Shown here one piece after another: positions 25,094 to 33,582 of a stretch of 46,085 nucleotides of DNA (the first letter of the stretch is position 1; each line of letters begins with the position of its first letter). The notes beneath the pieces were generated by a model. That model did no database searches. It was not told the origin of the DNA and saw only the letters and a list, made by a program, of their open reading frames with translations. The translations under genes and the position numbers were made by a program. Source of the stretch: Blastococcus sp. (lineage in GTDB: Bacteria; Actinomycetota; Actinomycetes; Mycobacteriales; Geodermatophilaceae); assembly GCA_025965695.1 (NCBI GenBank), contig JAOPWM010000036.1, positions 1-46,085 of the forward strand, read 5' to 3'.

Positions 25094-25621
25094 ATGGTCG
25101 GCGTGCCAGATGTCGAGGTCCGAGCCGTGTCCGCCGTCGACGACGCCCTGCGCGGTGAACTGCTGGCCTGCTGGACCGACGTGTCCAACGCCGGAGGTGC
25201 CGTCGGGTTCGTTCCCCCGGTCACCCAGGACGACGTCGCCCCAGTGCTGGGCCGCCTGCTGGAGGGCGTGCACTCCGGGCGCGATGTCCTGGCGGTGCTG
25301 ACCGTCGACGGTGCCACCGCCGGCTGGGCGGCTCTCGTGCGATCGCTGAGCCCGCTGCGGCGGCACTGGGCGACGGTGCTGCGCGTGCAGGTCCACCCCT
25401 CGTGGCAAGGGCAGGGCCTGGGCCGCGCGCTCATGACCGGCGTCCACGGCATTGCACAGCAGCAAGGCTGTGAGTTCCTCTCCCTCACCGCCCGTGGGGG
25501 CACCGGGGTGGACGCCTTCTACCGCGGCCTCGGCTACCGCGAGGTCGGCCGGCTGCCCGGCGCGATCCGGGTCGCGCCCGGGGACGACCGCGACGAGATC
25601 CTGCTGCACTGCCGGCTCTGA
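25094..25621 (+). CDS. GNAT-family N-acetyltransferase
   Basis: A 175-residue GNAT enzyme transferring an acetyl group from acetyl-CoA. The acetyl-CoA-binding motif is VHPSWQGQGLGRALM, in the strand 4/helix 3 position, followed by the typical SLTARGGTGVDAFYRGLGYREVG. The substrate cannot be told. The ATG chosen lies in an early GC-rich stretch; a GTG nine bases downstream is equally possible. It is divergent from the nuclease gene and is followed after 20 bp by a small membrane protein on the same strand. Confidence 0.88.
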   Translation: MVGVPDVEVRAVSAVDDALRGELLACWTDVSNAGGAVGFVPPVTQDDVAPVLGRLLEGVHSGRDVLAVLTVDGATAGWAALVRSLSPLRRHWATVLRVQVHPSWQGQGLGRALMTGVHGIAQQQGCEFLSLTARGGTGVDAFYRGLGYREVGRLPGAIRVAPGDDRDEILLHCRL

Positions 25622-25641
25622 CTGACTGGCAAGGTGGTGGC

Positions 25642-25848
25642 ATGGACGGATCAGCGCCGGGCTCGCGCGACGCCAAGCGGGAGCGGCTGATCGGCCTGCT
25701 CGTCCTGGGTGTCGCCCTCGTGCTCCTCGTGTCGTCGGTGACCTGGTTCGGCACCGGGCAGACGCTCGTCGGTGTCGGCCAGCTCGTGCTCGGCGGCGTG
25801 CTGGCCCTCGTCGGCGGCTTCCTGCTCCGACGCGCCGGCCGGGGCTGA
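25642..25848 (+). CDS. Small two-helix membrane protein
   Basis: 68 residues. After a charged N-terminus (SRDAKRERL) come two hydrophobic segments (about 17-35 and 42-62) linked by TWFGTGQT, ending in RRAGRG. The Lys/Arg before helix 1 and after helix 2 predict both ends in the cytoplasm. A purine-rich AAGGTGG precedes the ATG. I do not recognise a family. It probably shares a transcript with the acetyltransferase just upstream. Confidence 0.7.
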   Translation: MDGSAPGSRDAKRERLIGLLVLGVALVLLVSSVTWFGTGQTLVGVGQLVLGGVLALVGGFLLRRAGRG

Positions 25849-26043
25849 CCGGCGGGGGGCGCGGGCCGTACCCGGGGAGCGGTCGCGGGTGAGCAGGACG
25901 TCGGTCCGGAGCAGGTCACCGGACCGCGCGGCGACCAACGCCTCGAAGGCGTCCGCGTTCTGTGGTCCCACGGGGTCTTCCCCCGTCGTCACCCCTATGA
26001 CGCCGAGGCCGCCCGGCAACGAACGCCGCCGTGATCAGATCGT

Positions 26044-26065
26044 GATCGAAGCGGTTTGTTCGATC
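26044..26065. promoter_or_regulatory. Inverted repeat in the 290-bp gap before a small gene
   Basis: GATCGAA and TTCGATC (7-bp arms, 8-nt centre), AT-richer than the surroundings and 74 bp before the next start. Possible operator. I see no other structure or gene in 25849-26138. Confidence 0.4.
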
Positions 26066-26138
26066 GCCGTTGCGGGAGCGGGTGAGCCGCCCCACACTCG
26101 CCGACGACGCCGATCGTGCGGGAAGGACGGAGGAACCG

Positions 26139-26339
26139 GTGAAGCTCGACAAGCAGGAACTGGTGCGAATGCTGCGCACCCAGGGCGACAACGACACCGC
26201 GGACAAGGTCGAGGCCGGACTGCCCGACGAGATCGACACCGACCGGGACGCCGGTGCCCTCGAGGGCGTGGGGCTCGACCGCACCCAGCTCATGGCCAAG
26301 CTGGCCGGCGGCGGGTTCGGCAGCACCCTCACGCCCTGA
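26139..26339 (+). CDS. Small conserved hypothetical protein
   Basis: 66 residues, acidic and soluble, starting MKLDKQELVRMLRTQGDNDT and ending with a Gly-rich LAGGGFGSTLTP. The N-terminal helix looks like a short helical hairpin. The GTG is fixed by GGAGGA at an ideal distance; the open frame extends 69 nt upstream without a better start. I know similar short proteins from actinobacterial genomes but no function. It converges on the acyl-CoA dehydrogenase with a 22-bp gap. Confidence 0.75.
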   Translation: MKLDKQELVRMLRTQGDNDTADKVEAGLPDEIDTDRDAGALEGVGLDRTQLMAKLAGGGFGSTLTP

Positions 26340-26361
26340 GCCGCGGGTCGTCGCCGCTTCC

Positions 26362-27573
26362 TCAGCCGCTGTAGGGGCGCTCCCGGGCCAGTTCCTCCTT
26401 AGCGACCCCGCGGATGTGCACCGCGTCGGGGCCGTCGACGATGCGCAGCGTCCGGGCGCTCGCGTAGAAGCGGGCCAGGACCGTGTCGTTGCTGACGCCG
26501 GCGCCGCCGTGCAGCTGGATGGCGCGGTCGATGACGTCGAGGGCCACCCGGGGAGCAGCGACCTTGATCGCGGAGATCTCGGTGCGGGCGCCCTTGGCGC
26601 CGAACTTGTCGATCAGATCGGCCGTCTGCAGCACGTACAGGCGGGCCTGGTCGATCTCGATCCGGGAGAGCGCGATGCTCTCGCGCACGGTGCCCTGCTC
26701 GGCCAGCGGCCGACCGAAGGCCACCCGCGACGTGGCCCGTTCCACCATGAGCGCCAGCGCGCGCTCGGCCATGCCGATGGCACGCATGCAGTGGTGGATC
26801 CGGCCGGGTCCGAGGCGCGCCTGGGCGATCATGATGCCGTCGCCCTCGCCGGCCAGGATGTTGCTCACCGGCACGCGGACGTCGGTGAACCGCAGCTCGG
26901 AGTGGCCGTGCTGGTCCTGGTACCCGAAGACCGGGAGGTGCCGGACGATCTCCAGCCCCGGGGTGTTCCGGGGCACGAGCACCATCGACTGCTGGCGGTG
27001 CGGCGGGCCGTCCGGGTCGGTCTTGCCCATGACGATGAAGATCTGGCAGCGCTCGTCGGCGGCCCCGCTGGTCCACCACTTGCGGCCGTTGATCACGTAG
27101 TCGTCGCCGTCGCGCACGATCGATGTCTGGATGTTGCGCGCGTCCGACGACGCGACGTCGGGCTCGGTCATCGCGAACCCGGAACGGATCTCGCCCTCGA
27201 GCAGCGGCTGCAGCCACCGCTGCTTCTGCTCGTCGGTGCCGAACAACATGAGCGTCTCCATGTTGCCGGTGTCCGGCGCCCCGCAGTTGATCGCCTCCGG
27301 CGCGATCGTGGGTGACCAGCCGGTGATCTCGGCGACCGACGCGTACTCGAGGTTGGACAGTCCGGCCAGCTCGTGGTGGAAGAGATTCCACAGTCCGCGC
27401 TTGCGCGCCTCCGTCTTGAGTTCCTCGAGCACCGGCGGATGCTCGTGGTTGTCGTGGCCGCGCGCAGCGCGCCACTCCTCGTAGACGGGCTCGGCGGGGA
27501 AGACATGCTCACGCATGAAGTCCCACATCCGGCCGGTGACGTCCTCGGCTTTGGCGGAGAGCGCGAAGTCCAT
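26362..27573 (-). CDS. Acyl-CoA dehydrogenase
   Basis: A 403-residue FAD enzyme of the acyl-CoA dehydrogenase superfamily, oxidising acyl-CoA to the 2-enoyl-CoA. Recognisable parts are the N-terminal helical domain, [18 protein letters not shown] and [10 protein letters not shown] of the middle domain, and the C-terminal helices with the FAD contact [11 protein letters not shown], followed by [20 protein letters not shown]. The length and [10 protein letters not shown] ending match the ACAD10/11-like bacterial group. No electron-transfer flavoprotein or hydratase gene is adjacent. The ATG has TACCTT six bases upstream and no Shine-Dalgarno, so it is probably leaderless. Confidence 0.94.
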   Translation of the reverse strand: MDFALSAKAEDVTGRMWDFMREHVFPAEPVYEEWRAARGHDNHEHPPVLEELKTEARKRGLWNLFHHELAGLSNLEYASVAEITGWSPTIAPEAINCGAPDTGNMETLMLFGTDEQKQRWLQPLLEGEIRSGFAMTEPDVASSDARNIQTSIVRDGDDYVINGRKWWTSGAADERCQIFIVMGKTDPDGPPHRQQSMVLVPRNTPGLEIVRHLPVFGYQDQHGHSELRFTDVRVPVSNILAGEGDGIMIAQARLGPGRIHHCMRAIGMAERALALMVERATSRVAFGRPLAEQGTVRESIALSRIEIDQARLYVLQTADLIDKFGAKGARTEISAIKVAAPRVALDVIDRAIQLHGGAGVSNDTVLARFYASARTLRIVDGPDAVHIRGVAKEELARERPYSG

Positions 27574-27579
27574 GTCGGG

Positions 27580-27585
27580 AAGGTA
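27580..27585 (-). promoter_or_regulatory. -10 box of leaderless acyl-CoA dehydrogenase promoter
   Basis: TACCTT on the minus strand, six bases before the ATG. Confidence 0.55.
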
Positions 27586-27614
27586 ACGGCGGACGGGTCC
27601 GGCGTCGCGTCGGG

Positions 27615-27632
27615 GGTGGGCGGTCGCCCACC
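27615..27632. terminator. Hairpin after the DUF3040 gene
   Basis: GGTGGGC-GGTC-GCCCACC, a 7-bp perfect stem with a 4-nt loop, 15 bp past the DUF3040 stop on the minus strand and upstream of the acyl-CoA dehydrogenase promoter. Confidence 0.55.
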
Positions 27633-27646
27633 GGACATGGCGGTGG

Positions 27647-27916
27647 TCAGGTGTGCCAGGCGGCCGGGTCCTCCGGCGTGGCGCACAGCCAGCAGACGAG
27701 CACGGGCGAGGCGAGGATCAGCAGCACCGCGATCAGGCCGAGCGTCACCCTGCCCGGCAGCAGGAGTGCCGGCAGCAGCAGTGGGAGCGCCAGCAGCACC
27801 CATGCCGCCGAGCGCCGATGCGGGGTGGGGGACCGGCCGCTCAGGAGCGCCGCCAGGGCGGGGTCGTCGCGTTCGAGGTCGGCACCCAGGGAGAGGAGGA
27901 CCGGGTCGTCGTCCAT
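27647..27916 (-). CDS. DUF3040-like small membrane protein
   Basis: 89 residues. The N-terminus [20 protein letters not shown] resembles the DUF3040 signature, in which a short amphipathic helix ends in ERxLxxxDPxLA. Two hydrophobic segments follow (about 38-55 and 57-75). DUF3040 proteins are actinobacterial, often cell-envelope associated, function unknown. The ATG is preceded by GAGGGG. An upstream in-frame extension to 28054 is Arg/Gln-rich and not protein-like. Confidence 0.75.
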   Translation of the reverse strand: MDDDPVLLSLGADLERDDPALAALLSGRSPTPHRRSAAWVLLALPLLLPALLLPGRVTLGLIAVLLILASPVLVCWLCATPEDPAAWHT

Positions 27917-28089
27917 CGGGCACCCCTCGGGGTCCTGGCGGACGGACCGTTGCTCGGCTCTCTTCCGCCGTTGTTGCGCAGTCTGCTCCGACCCGGCGCG
28001 CAGCGGAAGACGGTGAGAGCCGGGTCCCGCCGTCCCCGTGAGGGACGACGGCACCCGGCTCCTCCGACCGGTCGGCTATCGGTGTGCGG

Positions 28090-28530
28090 TCAGGCGCGCG
28101 TGCGGCTGGAGACGGCGGTACGGACGGGAGCCAGCGCGATCACCAGGCCGATGAGGGCCGTGGCGATGTGCAGGACGTTGTCCGCCGCGTTGATGTTGAG
28201 GAAGTCCCAGTCCTTGCCGACGGCGATCAGGCCGTAGATGAACACCGCCGCATAACCCACCGCGAGCAGCCAGCCGTAGGTCCGGGCACCGGCGAGGGTG
28301 CGGGCCAGGACCAGTCCGGCCACACCGATGAGGATGTGGACGATGTTGTGCAGCGGATTGATCATGAAGAAGAGCAGCATCTCGTGCTGCGAGTTGTCGG
28401 CGAAGTGGTCGAATCCGGTGACGAAGAAGCCGACGATCCCGACCAGCAGGTAGACCGCGCCGAAGACCAGCGCGAGAAGCTGCGGCCAGGGACGGGTCCC
28501 GGCGCCGGTGTTGTCCGCAGATGCGGCCAT
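28090..28530 (-). CDS. DUF4383 membrane protein
   Basis: 146 residues with four predicted membrane helices. Family-typical stretches are VGFFVTGFDHFA, the His-rich INPLHNIVHILIGVAGL and NAADNVLHIATALIG. DUF4383 proteins are common in Actinobacteria; the conserved His and Asn pairs in the membrane suggest a cofactor or metal site, but the function is unknown. AGGAGGA lies directly upstream of the ATG chosen; an upstream start adds 20 non-conserved residues. Confidence 0.87.
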   Translation of the reverse strand: MAASADNTGAGTRPWPQLLALVFGAVYLLVGIVGFFVTGFDHFADNSQHEMLLFFMINPLHNIVHILIGVAGLVLARTLAGARTYGWLLAVGYAAVFIYGLIAVGKDWDFLNINAADNVLHIATALIGLVIALAPVRTAVSSRTRA

Positions 28531-28709
28531 GGTTCCTCCTGAGAGCTGCGCCCGCGGTGTGCCGGCGGTTCGGTGGCTGGGATACCCCACCCGCTATCCA
28601 TCAACCGTCTCTTGCCCTATCGGGCGGGGTGCAATCTTTCTGCTGCCCAGGCGGCCGGCCGGTGCGCGGGGAGGGTCGGGAGGTCTTCGGCAGCACTCTG
28701 CCGTCCGGT

Positions 28710-30353
28710 TCAGCGCACGGTCGGACGGGAACGGCGGACGACGAACGGTCCGATGGCCAGCAGGTCGACCGGCGCCGAGCCGAAGCACTCCAGGGCGTCC
28801 CGCGGGTCGTCGACCATCGGCCGGCCGGCGGTGTTCAGGCTCGTGTTCACGACGACCGGCAGCCCGGTGCGGCGTTCGAAGCACTCGAGCATCCTGGCGA
28901 CCAGCGGCTCATCGGCGCGGTCGACGGTCTGGATCCGCGCCGTCCCGTCGACGTGCGTGACCGTCGGGATGCGGTCGCGCCACACGGGCGCCACGTCGTG
29001 GACGAACAGCATGTAGGGCGATGGGATGGGGCCGCGGCCGAAGATCTCGGGGGCCCGCTCGGCCAGCACCATCGGCGCGACGGGCCGGAACTGCTCGCGG
29101 CCCTTCACGTTGTTCATCCGCTCCAGGTTCGCCACGTGGCCGGGGTGGGCCAGCAGCGAGCGATGGCCCAGTGCGCGCGGGCCGAACTCGCTGCGGCCCT
29201 GGAACCAAGCGACGATCCCGTTGTCCGCCAGCACCTGGGCGACCGCGTCGGCCACGTCGTGGGGGCGCTCGTAGGCGATCGCCGCCGTCGTCAACCAGGC
29301 CTCGATCTCCTCGTCGGTCCAGCCGCGCCCGAGGTCCGCGCCGGGCATGGGTTCGGGAACGTCCCCCAGGTCGCGGGCCACGGCCATCGCGCCCCCCAGC
29401 GCGGTGCCGGAGTCACCCGCGGCCGGCTGCACCCAGACGTGCTCGAACGGCCCTTCGGCGGAGATGCGGCTGTTGGCCACACAGTTGAGCGCGACGCCGC
29501 CCGCCAGGGTGAGCGCCGTGTCGCCGGTCCGCCCGTGCAGCCAGCGGACGAGATCGAGCAGCGTCTCCTCCAGCCGCAGCTGGACGCTCGCGGCCAGGTC
29601 GGCGTGCGCCTCGGTCCACTCGTCACCCGTGCCCAGCCGTGGGGCGAACTCGGCGAAGTCGATGCGCGCCGTCCGGAAGCCGCCGTCCCCGGTGGCGCAG
29701 ATCGACCCGGCGAGCTCAGCGGCGAACCGCGGCTTCCCGTAGGACGCCATCGCCATGATCTTGTACTCGTCGCTGCTGCGGAGGAAACCGAGGTGCTCGG
29801 TCAGGTCCTCGTAGAGCAGGCCCAGGGAATGCGGCAGTGCCTGGCTGGCCAGCACCTCCAGCTGCCCGTCGGTGTAGCGGCCGGCGAGATGGCTGACCGC
29901 CTCTCCGCGGCCGTCGAGGACCAGCACGGAGTTGGTCGGGTACGGCGCGGCCAGTCCGGCCGACGCGGCGTGCGCCACGTGGTGCGGGACGTAGGCGACC
30001 TTCTCCTCGGCCAGCCCAGGCAGATGGTGCGCGAGGAAGGACGGCGCCTGCTCGGCGTACAGCTTCCGCATGACGTCGCCGTCGTCGTGCAGGCCGGTCT
30101 GGGCCGGCGACGGCATCAGCCGCGGGTCGAAGGAGTAGGCGACAGCGTCGAGGTCGGCCGGTGTCAGGCCGGCCTCCGCCAGGCACCACGCGGCCGACAG
30201 CTCGGGCAACTCCCAGGCACTCCACGGCAGCGGGCGCTTGCCGTGCTTGCGCCGGCTGAACCGCTCCTCCTCCGCCGCGGCCACGACCTTCCCGTCGACC
30301 AGGAGCGCGGCCGCCGGGTCGTGGTAGAGCGCATTGATGCCGAGAACCTTCAC
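28710..30353 (-). CDS. NodU/CmcH/TobZ-family carbamoyltransferase
   Basis: A 547-residue O-carbamoyltransferase. The N-terminal ASKHA-like domain has VLGINALYHDPAAALLVDG, AAEEERFSRRKHGKRP, VPHHVAHAASAG (His124, His125, His128) and LVLDGRGE; the C-terminal NodU domain has LAGGVALNCVAN, GRSEFGPRALGHRS and VVNTSLNTAGRPM. Such enzymes make carbamoyl-adenylate from carbamoyl phosphate and ATP and pass the carbamoyl group to a hydroxyl of a sugar, antibiotic or nodulation factor. No biosynthetic cluster is adjacent, so the acceptor is unknown. AAGGAGA precedes the GTG. It lies 45 bp downstream of recQ on the same strand. Confidence 0.94.
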   Translation of the reverse strand: MKVLGINALYHDPAAALLVDGKVVAAAEEERFSRRKHGKRPLPWSAWELPELSAAWCLAEAGLTPADLDAVAYSFDPRLMPSPAQTGLHDDGDVMRKLYAEQAPSFLAHHLPGLAEEKVAYVPHHVAHAASAGLAAPYPTNSVLVLDGRGEAVSHLAGRYTDGQLEVLASQALPHSLGLLYEDLTEHLGFLRSSDEYKIMAMASYGKPRFAAELAGSICATGDGGFRTARIDFAEFAPRLGTGDEWTEAHADLAASVQLRLEETLLDLVRWLHGRTGDTALTLAGGVALNCVANSRISAEGPFEHVWVQPAAGDSGTALGGAMAVARDLGDVPEPMPGADLGRGWTDEEIEAWLTTAAIAYERPHDVADAVAQVLADNGIVAWFQGRSEFGPRALGHRSLLAHPGHVANLERMNNVKGREQFRPVAPMVLAERAPEIFGRGPIPSPYMLFVHDVAPVWRDRIPTVTHVDGTARIQTVDRADEPLVARMLECFERRTGLPVVVNTSLNTAGRPMVDDPRDALECFGSAPVDLLAIGPFVVRRSRPTVR

Positions 30354-30398
30354 GCGTCGTCTCCTTGCACCGCGGACAGTGCCGCGCCCTTACCCAGG

Positions 30399-32105
30399 TC
30401 AGGCGGGGGTACGTGCCTTCAGCAGGTTGTTCTCGGTGACGGCGGCGATGCCGAGCGTCTTGTAGCCGACCTCGTCGAAGAGCACGACCAGCCGGTCGTC
30501 CTCGACCCGCATGACGACGCCGGGCCCCCACTCGCTGTGCTCGACCGGCGTCTCGACCGGGAAGGGCGTGTCGTGTTCTGCCGGCGCCGGGCGCTCCTGG
30601 GCGGTGCCGGCCGAGCAGTTGTCACAGTTCCCGCACGGTTCGTCGAGCTGTTCGCCGAAGTAGCCCAGCAGGAACTGCCGCCGGCACTCGGTCGTCTCGG
30701 CGTAGCCGCGCATCATCTCGACCCGGCTCTGGTCCACCCGCTCGTGGTGCTCGGCCAGCTCGCGCGCCGCTGCCGCTGCCTCCTCCGGCGGCGGGGCGTC
30801 CTTGGCCGGGTATGCGGCGCCGTCCTCGTCCAGGACGACTGCCGACACCTGCTCGAGCAGGTTGAGATCGCGGGCCAGCGGGGTGGCCGCGCGCCCGGTC
30901 TCCTCCCGCAGGTCCTTGACGTCGACGCCGTCCTCGATGCCCGCCGCCGCTGCAGCCTGCACCAGCCCGGCCACCTGCTGGAGCACCTCCTCCGCCGGGC
31001 TGCCGGCGGCGAAGAACCGGCGGAGGCCGAGGTCCTCCTGCCGGTAGACCAGCACGGCGAGCGCCGGCTGCCCGTCGCGTCCCGCCCGGCCAATCTCCTG
31101 GTAGTAGCTGTCGACGGAATCCGCGGGCTCGGCGTGGACGACGAACCGGGTGCCGGGCTTGTCGATGCCCATGCCGAACGCGGTGGTCGCGACGACGACG
31201 TCCAGCTCGTCGTCCATCCAGGCACGCTGGGTGTCCTCGCGCTCGGTCTTGTTCCGGCCCGCGTGGTATGGCCGGACCCGCAGCCCACGGTCGGCCAGCT
31301 GCTCGGCGATCTCCTCGGTGCCCTTCCGGGTGGCGCTGTAGACGATGCCGGGCCCGCGGCCGTCCCCGATCTCGGCGAGAACGCGGTCGAGCACCCCCTG
31401 CTGCTTGCCGTAGGCGTCGGCGTACTGGTCGACCTCCAGGCGGATCTCGGGCCGGTCGAAACCAGCGACGACGACCCGTGCCTCGCGCATCTCCAGCCGC
31501 TCGACGATCTCGGCCCGAACCGGCGGGGCGGCCGTCGCGGTGAGTGCGAGGACCGTCGGGTGCCCCAGCTGTTCGATGACACCGCCCAGCCGCAGGTAGT
31601 CCGGGCGGAAGTCGTGACCCCACGCCGAGACGCAGTGGGCCTCGTCGACCACGAACAACGCCGGCCGGGCCTCGCGGACGGCGTCCACGACCTCGGGCTT
31701 GGTGAGCTGCTCGGGGGCGAGGAAGACGAAGCGGACCGTTCCCTCACCGAGCGCATCCAGGACCTCCCGCTGGTCGCCGGCCGACATGCTGGAGTTCAGC
31801 TGGGCCGCCCGCCCGGCGCGGTCCTCGATCTCGGCCAGCCGCTCGACCTGGTCACGCTGCAGGGCGATCAGCGGTGACACGACCACGACCGGCCCGTCGA
31901 GCAACTGGCCCGCGACCTGGTAGATCGCCGTCTTGCCGGCTCCGGACGGAAGGACGGCGAGCGTGTCGGTGCCGGCCACGACCGACTGCATGGCCGCCTC
32001 CTGGCCGGGGCGGAACTCCGGAAAGCCGAGGACGTCGCGGGCGAACTCGCGGATGCGCCGCGTGCGGACCGACGCCGAATTCCCTGCCGGGTTGCCGGCC
32101 GGCAC
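30399..32105 (-). CDS. recQ: RecQ-family ATP-dependent DNA helicase
   Basis: 568 residues, 3'-5' superfamily 2 helicase. FRPGQEAA (motif 0), Walker A LPSGAGKT (52-59), VVDEAHCVSAWGHDFRPDY (DEAH plus the aromatic-rich loop), ALTATA, FGMGIDKP and QEIGRAGRDG are intact. A zinc-binding module with an upstream Cys (TECRRQF) and CGNCDNC follows. In place of a recognisable HRDC, the C-terminus ends in HSEWGPGVVMRVEDDRLVVL and GYKTL, resembling the small Tudor/SH3-like tail of UvrD/PcrA. The GTG has GAGGA ten bases upstream; an ATG at 32180 is an alternative. It is divergent from the molybdenum operon. Confidence 0.92.
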   Translation of the reverse strand: MPAGNPAGNSASVRTRRIREFARDVLGFPEFRPGQEAAMQSVVAGTDTLAVLPSGAGKTAIYQVAGQLLDGPVVVVSPLIALQRDQVERLAEIEDRAGRAAQLNSSMSAGDQREVLDALGEGTVRFVFLAPEQLTKPEVVDAVREARPALFVVDEAHCVSAWGHDFRPDYLRLGGVIEQLGHPTVLALTATAAPPVRAEIVERLEMREARVVVAGFDRPEIRLEVDQYADAYGKQQGVLDRVLAEIGDGRGPGIVYSATRKGTEEIAEQLADRGLRVRPYHAGRNKTEREDTQRAWMDDELDVVVATTAFGMGIDKPGTRFVVHAEPADSVDSYYQEIGRAGRDGQPALAVLVYRQEDLGLRRFFAAGSPAEEVLQQVAGLVQAAAAAGIEDGVDVKDLREETGRAATPLARDLNLLEQVSAVVLDEDGAAYPAKDAPPPEEAAAAARELAEHHERVDQSRVEMMRGYAETTECRRQFLLGYFGEQLDEPCGNCDNCSAGTAQERPAPAEHDTPFPVETPVEHSEWGPGVVMRVEDDRLVVLFDEVGYKTLGIAAVTENNLLKARTPA

Positions 32106-32303
32106 GTGGGTCAGGTCCTCAGGGTCGTTGTCGCGGCGTGCTCCCACCGACCGAGGCTGCCCGGCGTCTCCGATCGGCAAACCGGACGCGCACAGCGGAA
32201 CTGCTCACCATGGGTATCTCGGTGATTCTGCCGACGTGGCAGCGCGCGCCGATGCGGGCCGCCGCACCACGCGGGTGAGTGGGGAGTGGTGGACCGCACG
32301 TTA

Positions 32304-32318
32304 TTCCGCACCCGCGGA
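32304..32318. promoter_or_regulatory. Upstream operator of the HTH-Mop/mod operon
   Basis: TTCCGCACCCGCGGA, arms TCCGC/GCGGA. It differs at one base from the downstream copy, whose start is exactly 33 bp away, about three helical turns. Lies upstream of the -35 box. Confidence 0.65.
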
Positions 32319-32330
32319 GCCAGCAAGCTG

Positions 32331-32359
32331 TTGATCTTCCGCACCTGCGGATCTATGGT
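32331..32359 (+). promoter_or_regulatory. Leaderless promoter of the HTH-Mop/mod operon
   Basis: -35 TTGATC (32331-32336), exactly 17 bp spacer, -10 TATGGT (32354-32359), then six bases to the GTG. It has the most complete -35/-10 pair of the leaderless promoters in the window. Confidence 0.75.
32337..32351. promoter_or_regulatory. Downstream operator within the -35/-10 spacer
   Basis: TTCCGCACCTGCGGA with perfect 6-bp arms TCCGCA/TGCGGA. It begins the base after the -35 box and ends two bases before the -10, so occupancy would exclude RNA polymerase. Confidence 0.72.
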
Positions 32360-32365
32360 CCGCCC

Positions 32366-32758
32366 GTGCCGACCACATACCGGATCGCTGAAGCCGCCTC
32401 GCTGCTCGGCGTCAGCGACGACACCGTCCGCCGCTGGATCGACAGCGACCGTCTGCCCGCGCACCGGGAGGGCACCGGCCCGGCGGTGGTCGACGGCGCG
32501 GATCTCGCGCTCGTCGCCACTCGCCTCCGGGAGGCGCCGGAGCCGGGCACGACGCCGTCGTCGGCCCGCAACCGGCTGACCGGCATCGTCACGCGGGTCC
32601 TGCGGGACACCGTCATGGCGCAGGTGGAGATCCAGGCCGGACCCTTCCGGCTGGTCTCCCTCATGTCCCGGGAGGCGGCAGACGAACTGGGCCTCGAGGC
32701 CGGCGTCCGCGCCGTCGCGACGGTGAAGGCGACGCAGGTCAGCGTGGACGTCCCGTGA
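32366..32758 (+). CDS. HTH-Mop molybdate-responsive regulator (predicted)
   Basis: 130 residues. Residues 4-50 form a MerR/excisionase-type helix-turn-helix (YRIAEAASLLGVSDDTVRRW). Residues 66-128 form a Mop/TOBE molybdate-binding domain (ARNRLTGIVTRVLRDTVMAQ, ending VKATQVSV). DNA-binding and ligand domains in one short chain, at the head of modABC, point to a molybdate-sensing transcription factor, distinct from ModE, which carries two Mop units on a different winged helix. Mop domains assemble as oligomers, so a multimer could bridge the two operators at its own promoter. Its stop overlaps the modA start (GTGA). Repression by molybdate is inferred, not shown. Confidence 0.85.
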   Translation: MPTTYRIAEAASLLGVSDDTVRRWIDSDRLPAHREGTGPAVVDGADLALVATRLREAPEPGTTPSSARNRLTGIVTRVLRDTVMAQVEIQAGPFRLVSLMSREAADELGLEAGVRAVATVKATQVSVDVP

Positions 32759-33582
32759 AGGGGCGCGCGGCCGCTGTCGCGGCGGTGGCGCTCCTCGCGC
32801 TCGCCGGCTGCGCCGGTCCCGCCGCCTCCTCCTCGGACACCGCCACAGGCTCATCGTCGGCCGAGAGCTCTGGGAGCGGGAAGCTCACCGGCACCGTGAC
32901 CGTCTTCGCGGCCGCATCCCTGACCGACGTCTTCACCGCGCTCGGCGACCAGCTGATGGCCGACAACCCGGATCTTGAGGTGCGGTTCAACTTCGCGGGC
33001 AGTTCGGCGCTGGCCACGCAGCTCACCCAGGGCGCCCCCGCCGATGTCTTTGCCTCGGCGGACGAGGCCCAGATGGCGAAGGAAAAGGATGCCGGGCTGG
33101 CCGTGGATCCGACGGTCTTCGCCCAGAACTCGCTGATGCTCGCCGTCCCGCCGGGCAACCCGGCCCGCATCGCCCCACCGCAAGCAGCCGGCATCCCCGG
33201 CCTCGCCGACCTCGTCCCCGCAGACCTCACCCTCGCCGTCTGCGCGCCGGAGGTGCCGTGCGGGGCGGCCGCGGCGAAGGTGCTCGACTCCGCGGGTCTC
33301 AACGGTGCGCCGGACACGTACGAGGACGACGTCCGGGCGGTACTGACGAAGGTGGAGCTCGGCGAGGTCGACGCCGGGCTGGTCTACGTCTCCGACGTCC
33401 ACGCGGCCGGCGACAAAGTTCTCGCCTTCGCCTTCCGCGAGTCCTCCCTCGCGGTCAACCGGTACCCGCTCTCCGTGCTGACCGATGCCCCGAACCCGGC
33501 GGCCGCACGGGCGTTCGTCGACCTGGTGCTGTCCGACGCCGGGCAGCAGGTCCTCCGGCACGCCGGTTTCCAGGAACCGTGA
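32755..33582 (+). CDS. modA: Molybdate ABC transporter substrate-binding lipoprotein
   Basis: 275 residues. A lipoprotein signal peptide with lipobox LAGC places the lipidated Cys at 19, followed by a Ser-rich linker. The mature part has the ModA landmarks VFAAASLTDVFTAL, FNFAGSSALATQL and QGAPADVFASADEAQM, and AEVDAGLVY-like GEVDAGLVYVSDV. The oxyanion-binding Ser residues of the first two motifs are present. It delivers molybdate (perhaps also tungstate) to the permease. GTG start overlapping the regulator stop by four bases indicates translational coupling. Confidence 0.95.
   Translation: MKGRAAAVAAVALLALAGCAGPAASSSDTATGSSSAESSGSGKLTGTVTVFAAASLTDVFTALGDQLMADNPDLEVRFNFAGSSALATQLTQGAPADVFASADEAQMAKEKDAGLAVDPTVFAQNSLMLAVPPGNPARIAPPQAAGIPGLADLVPADLTLAVCAPEVPCGAAAAKVLDSAGLNGAPDTYEDDVRAVLTKVELGEVDAGLVYVSDVHAAGDKVLAFAFRESSLAVNRYPLSVLTDAPNPAAARAFVDLVLSDAGQQVLRHAGFQEP

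Noticed and set aside
32283-32366. Moco riboswitch before the molybdenum operon
   Set aside because: The -10 box lies six bases before the start codon, leaving no 5' leader to hold an aptamer.
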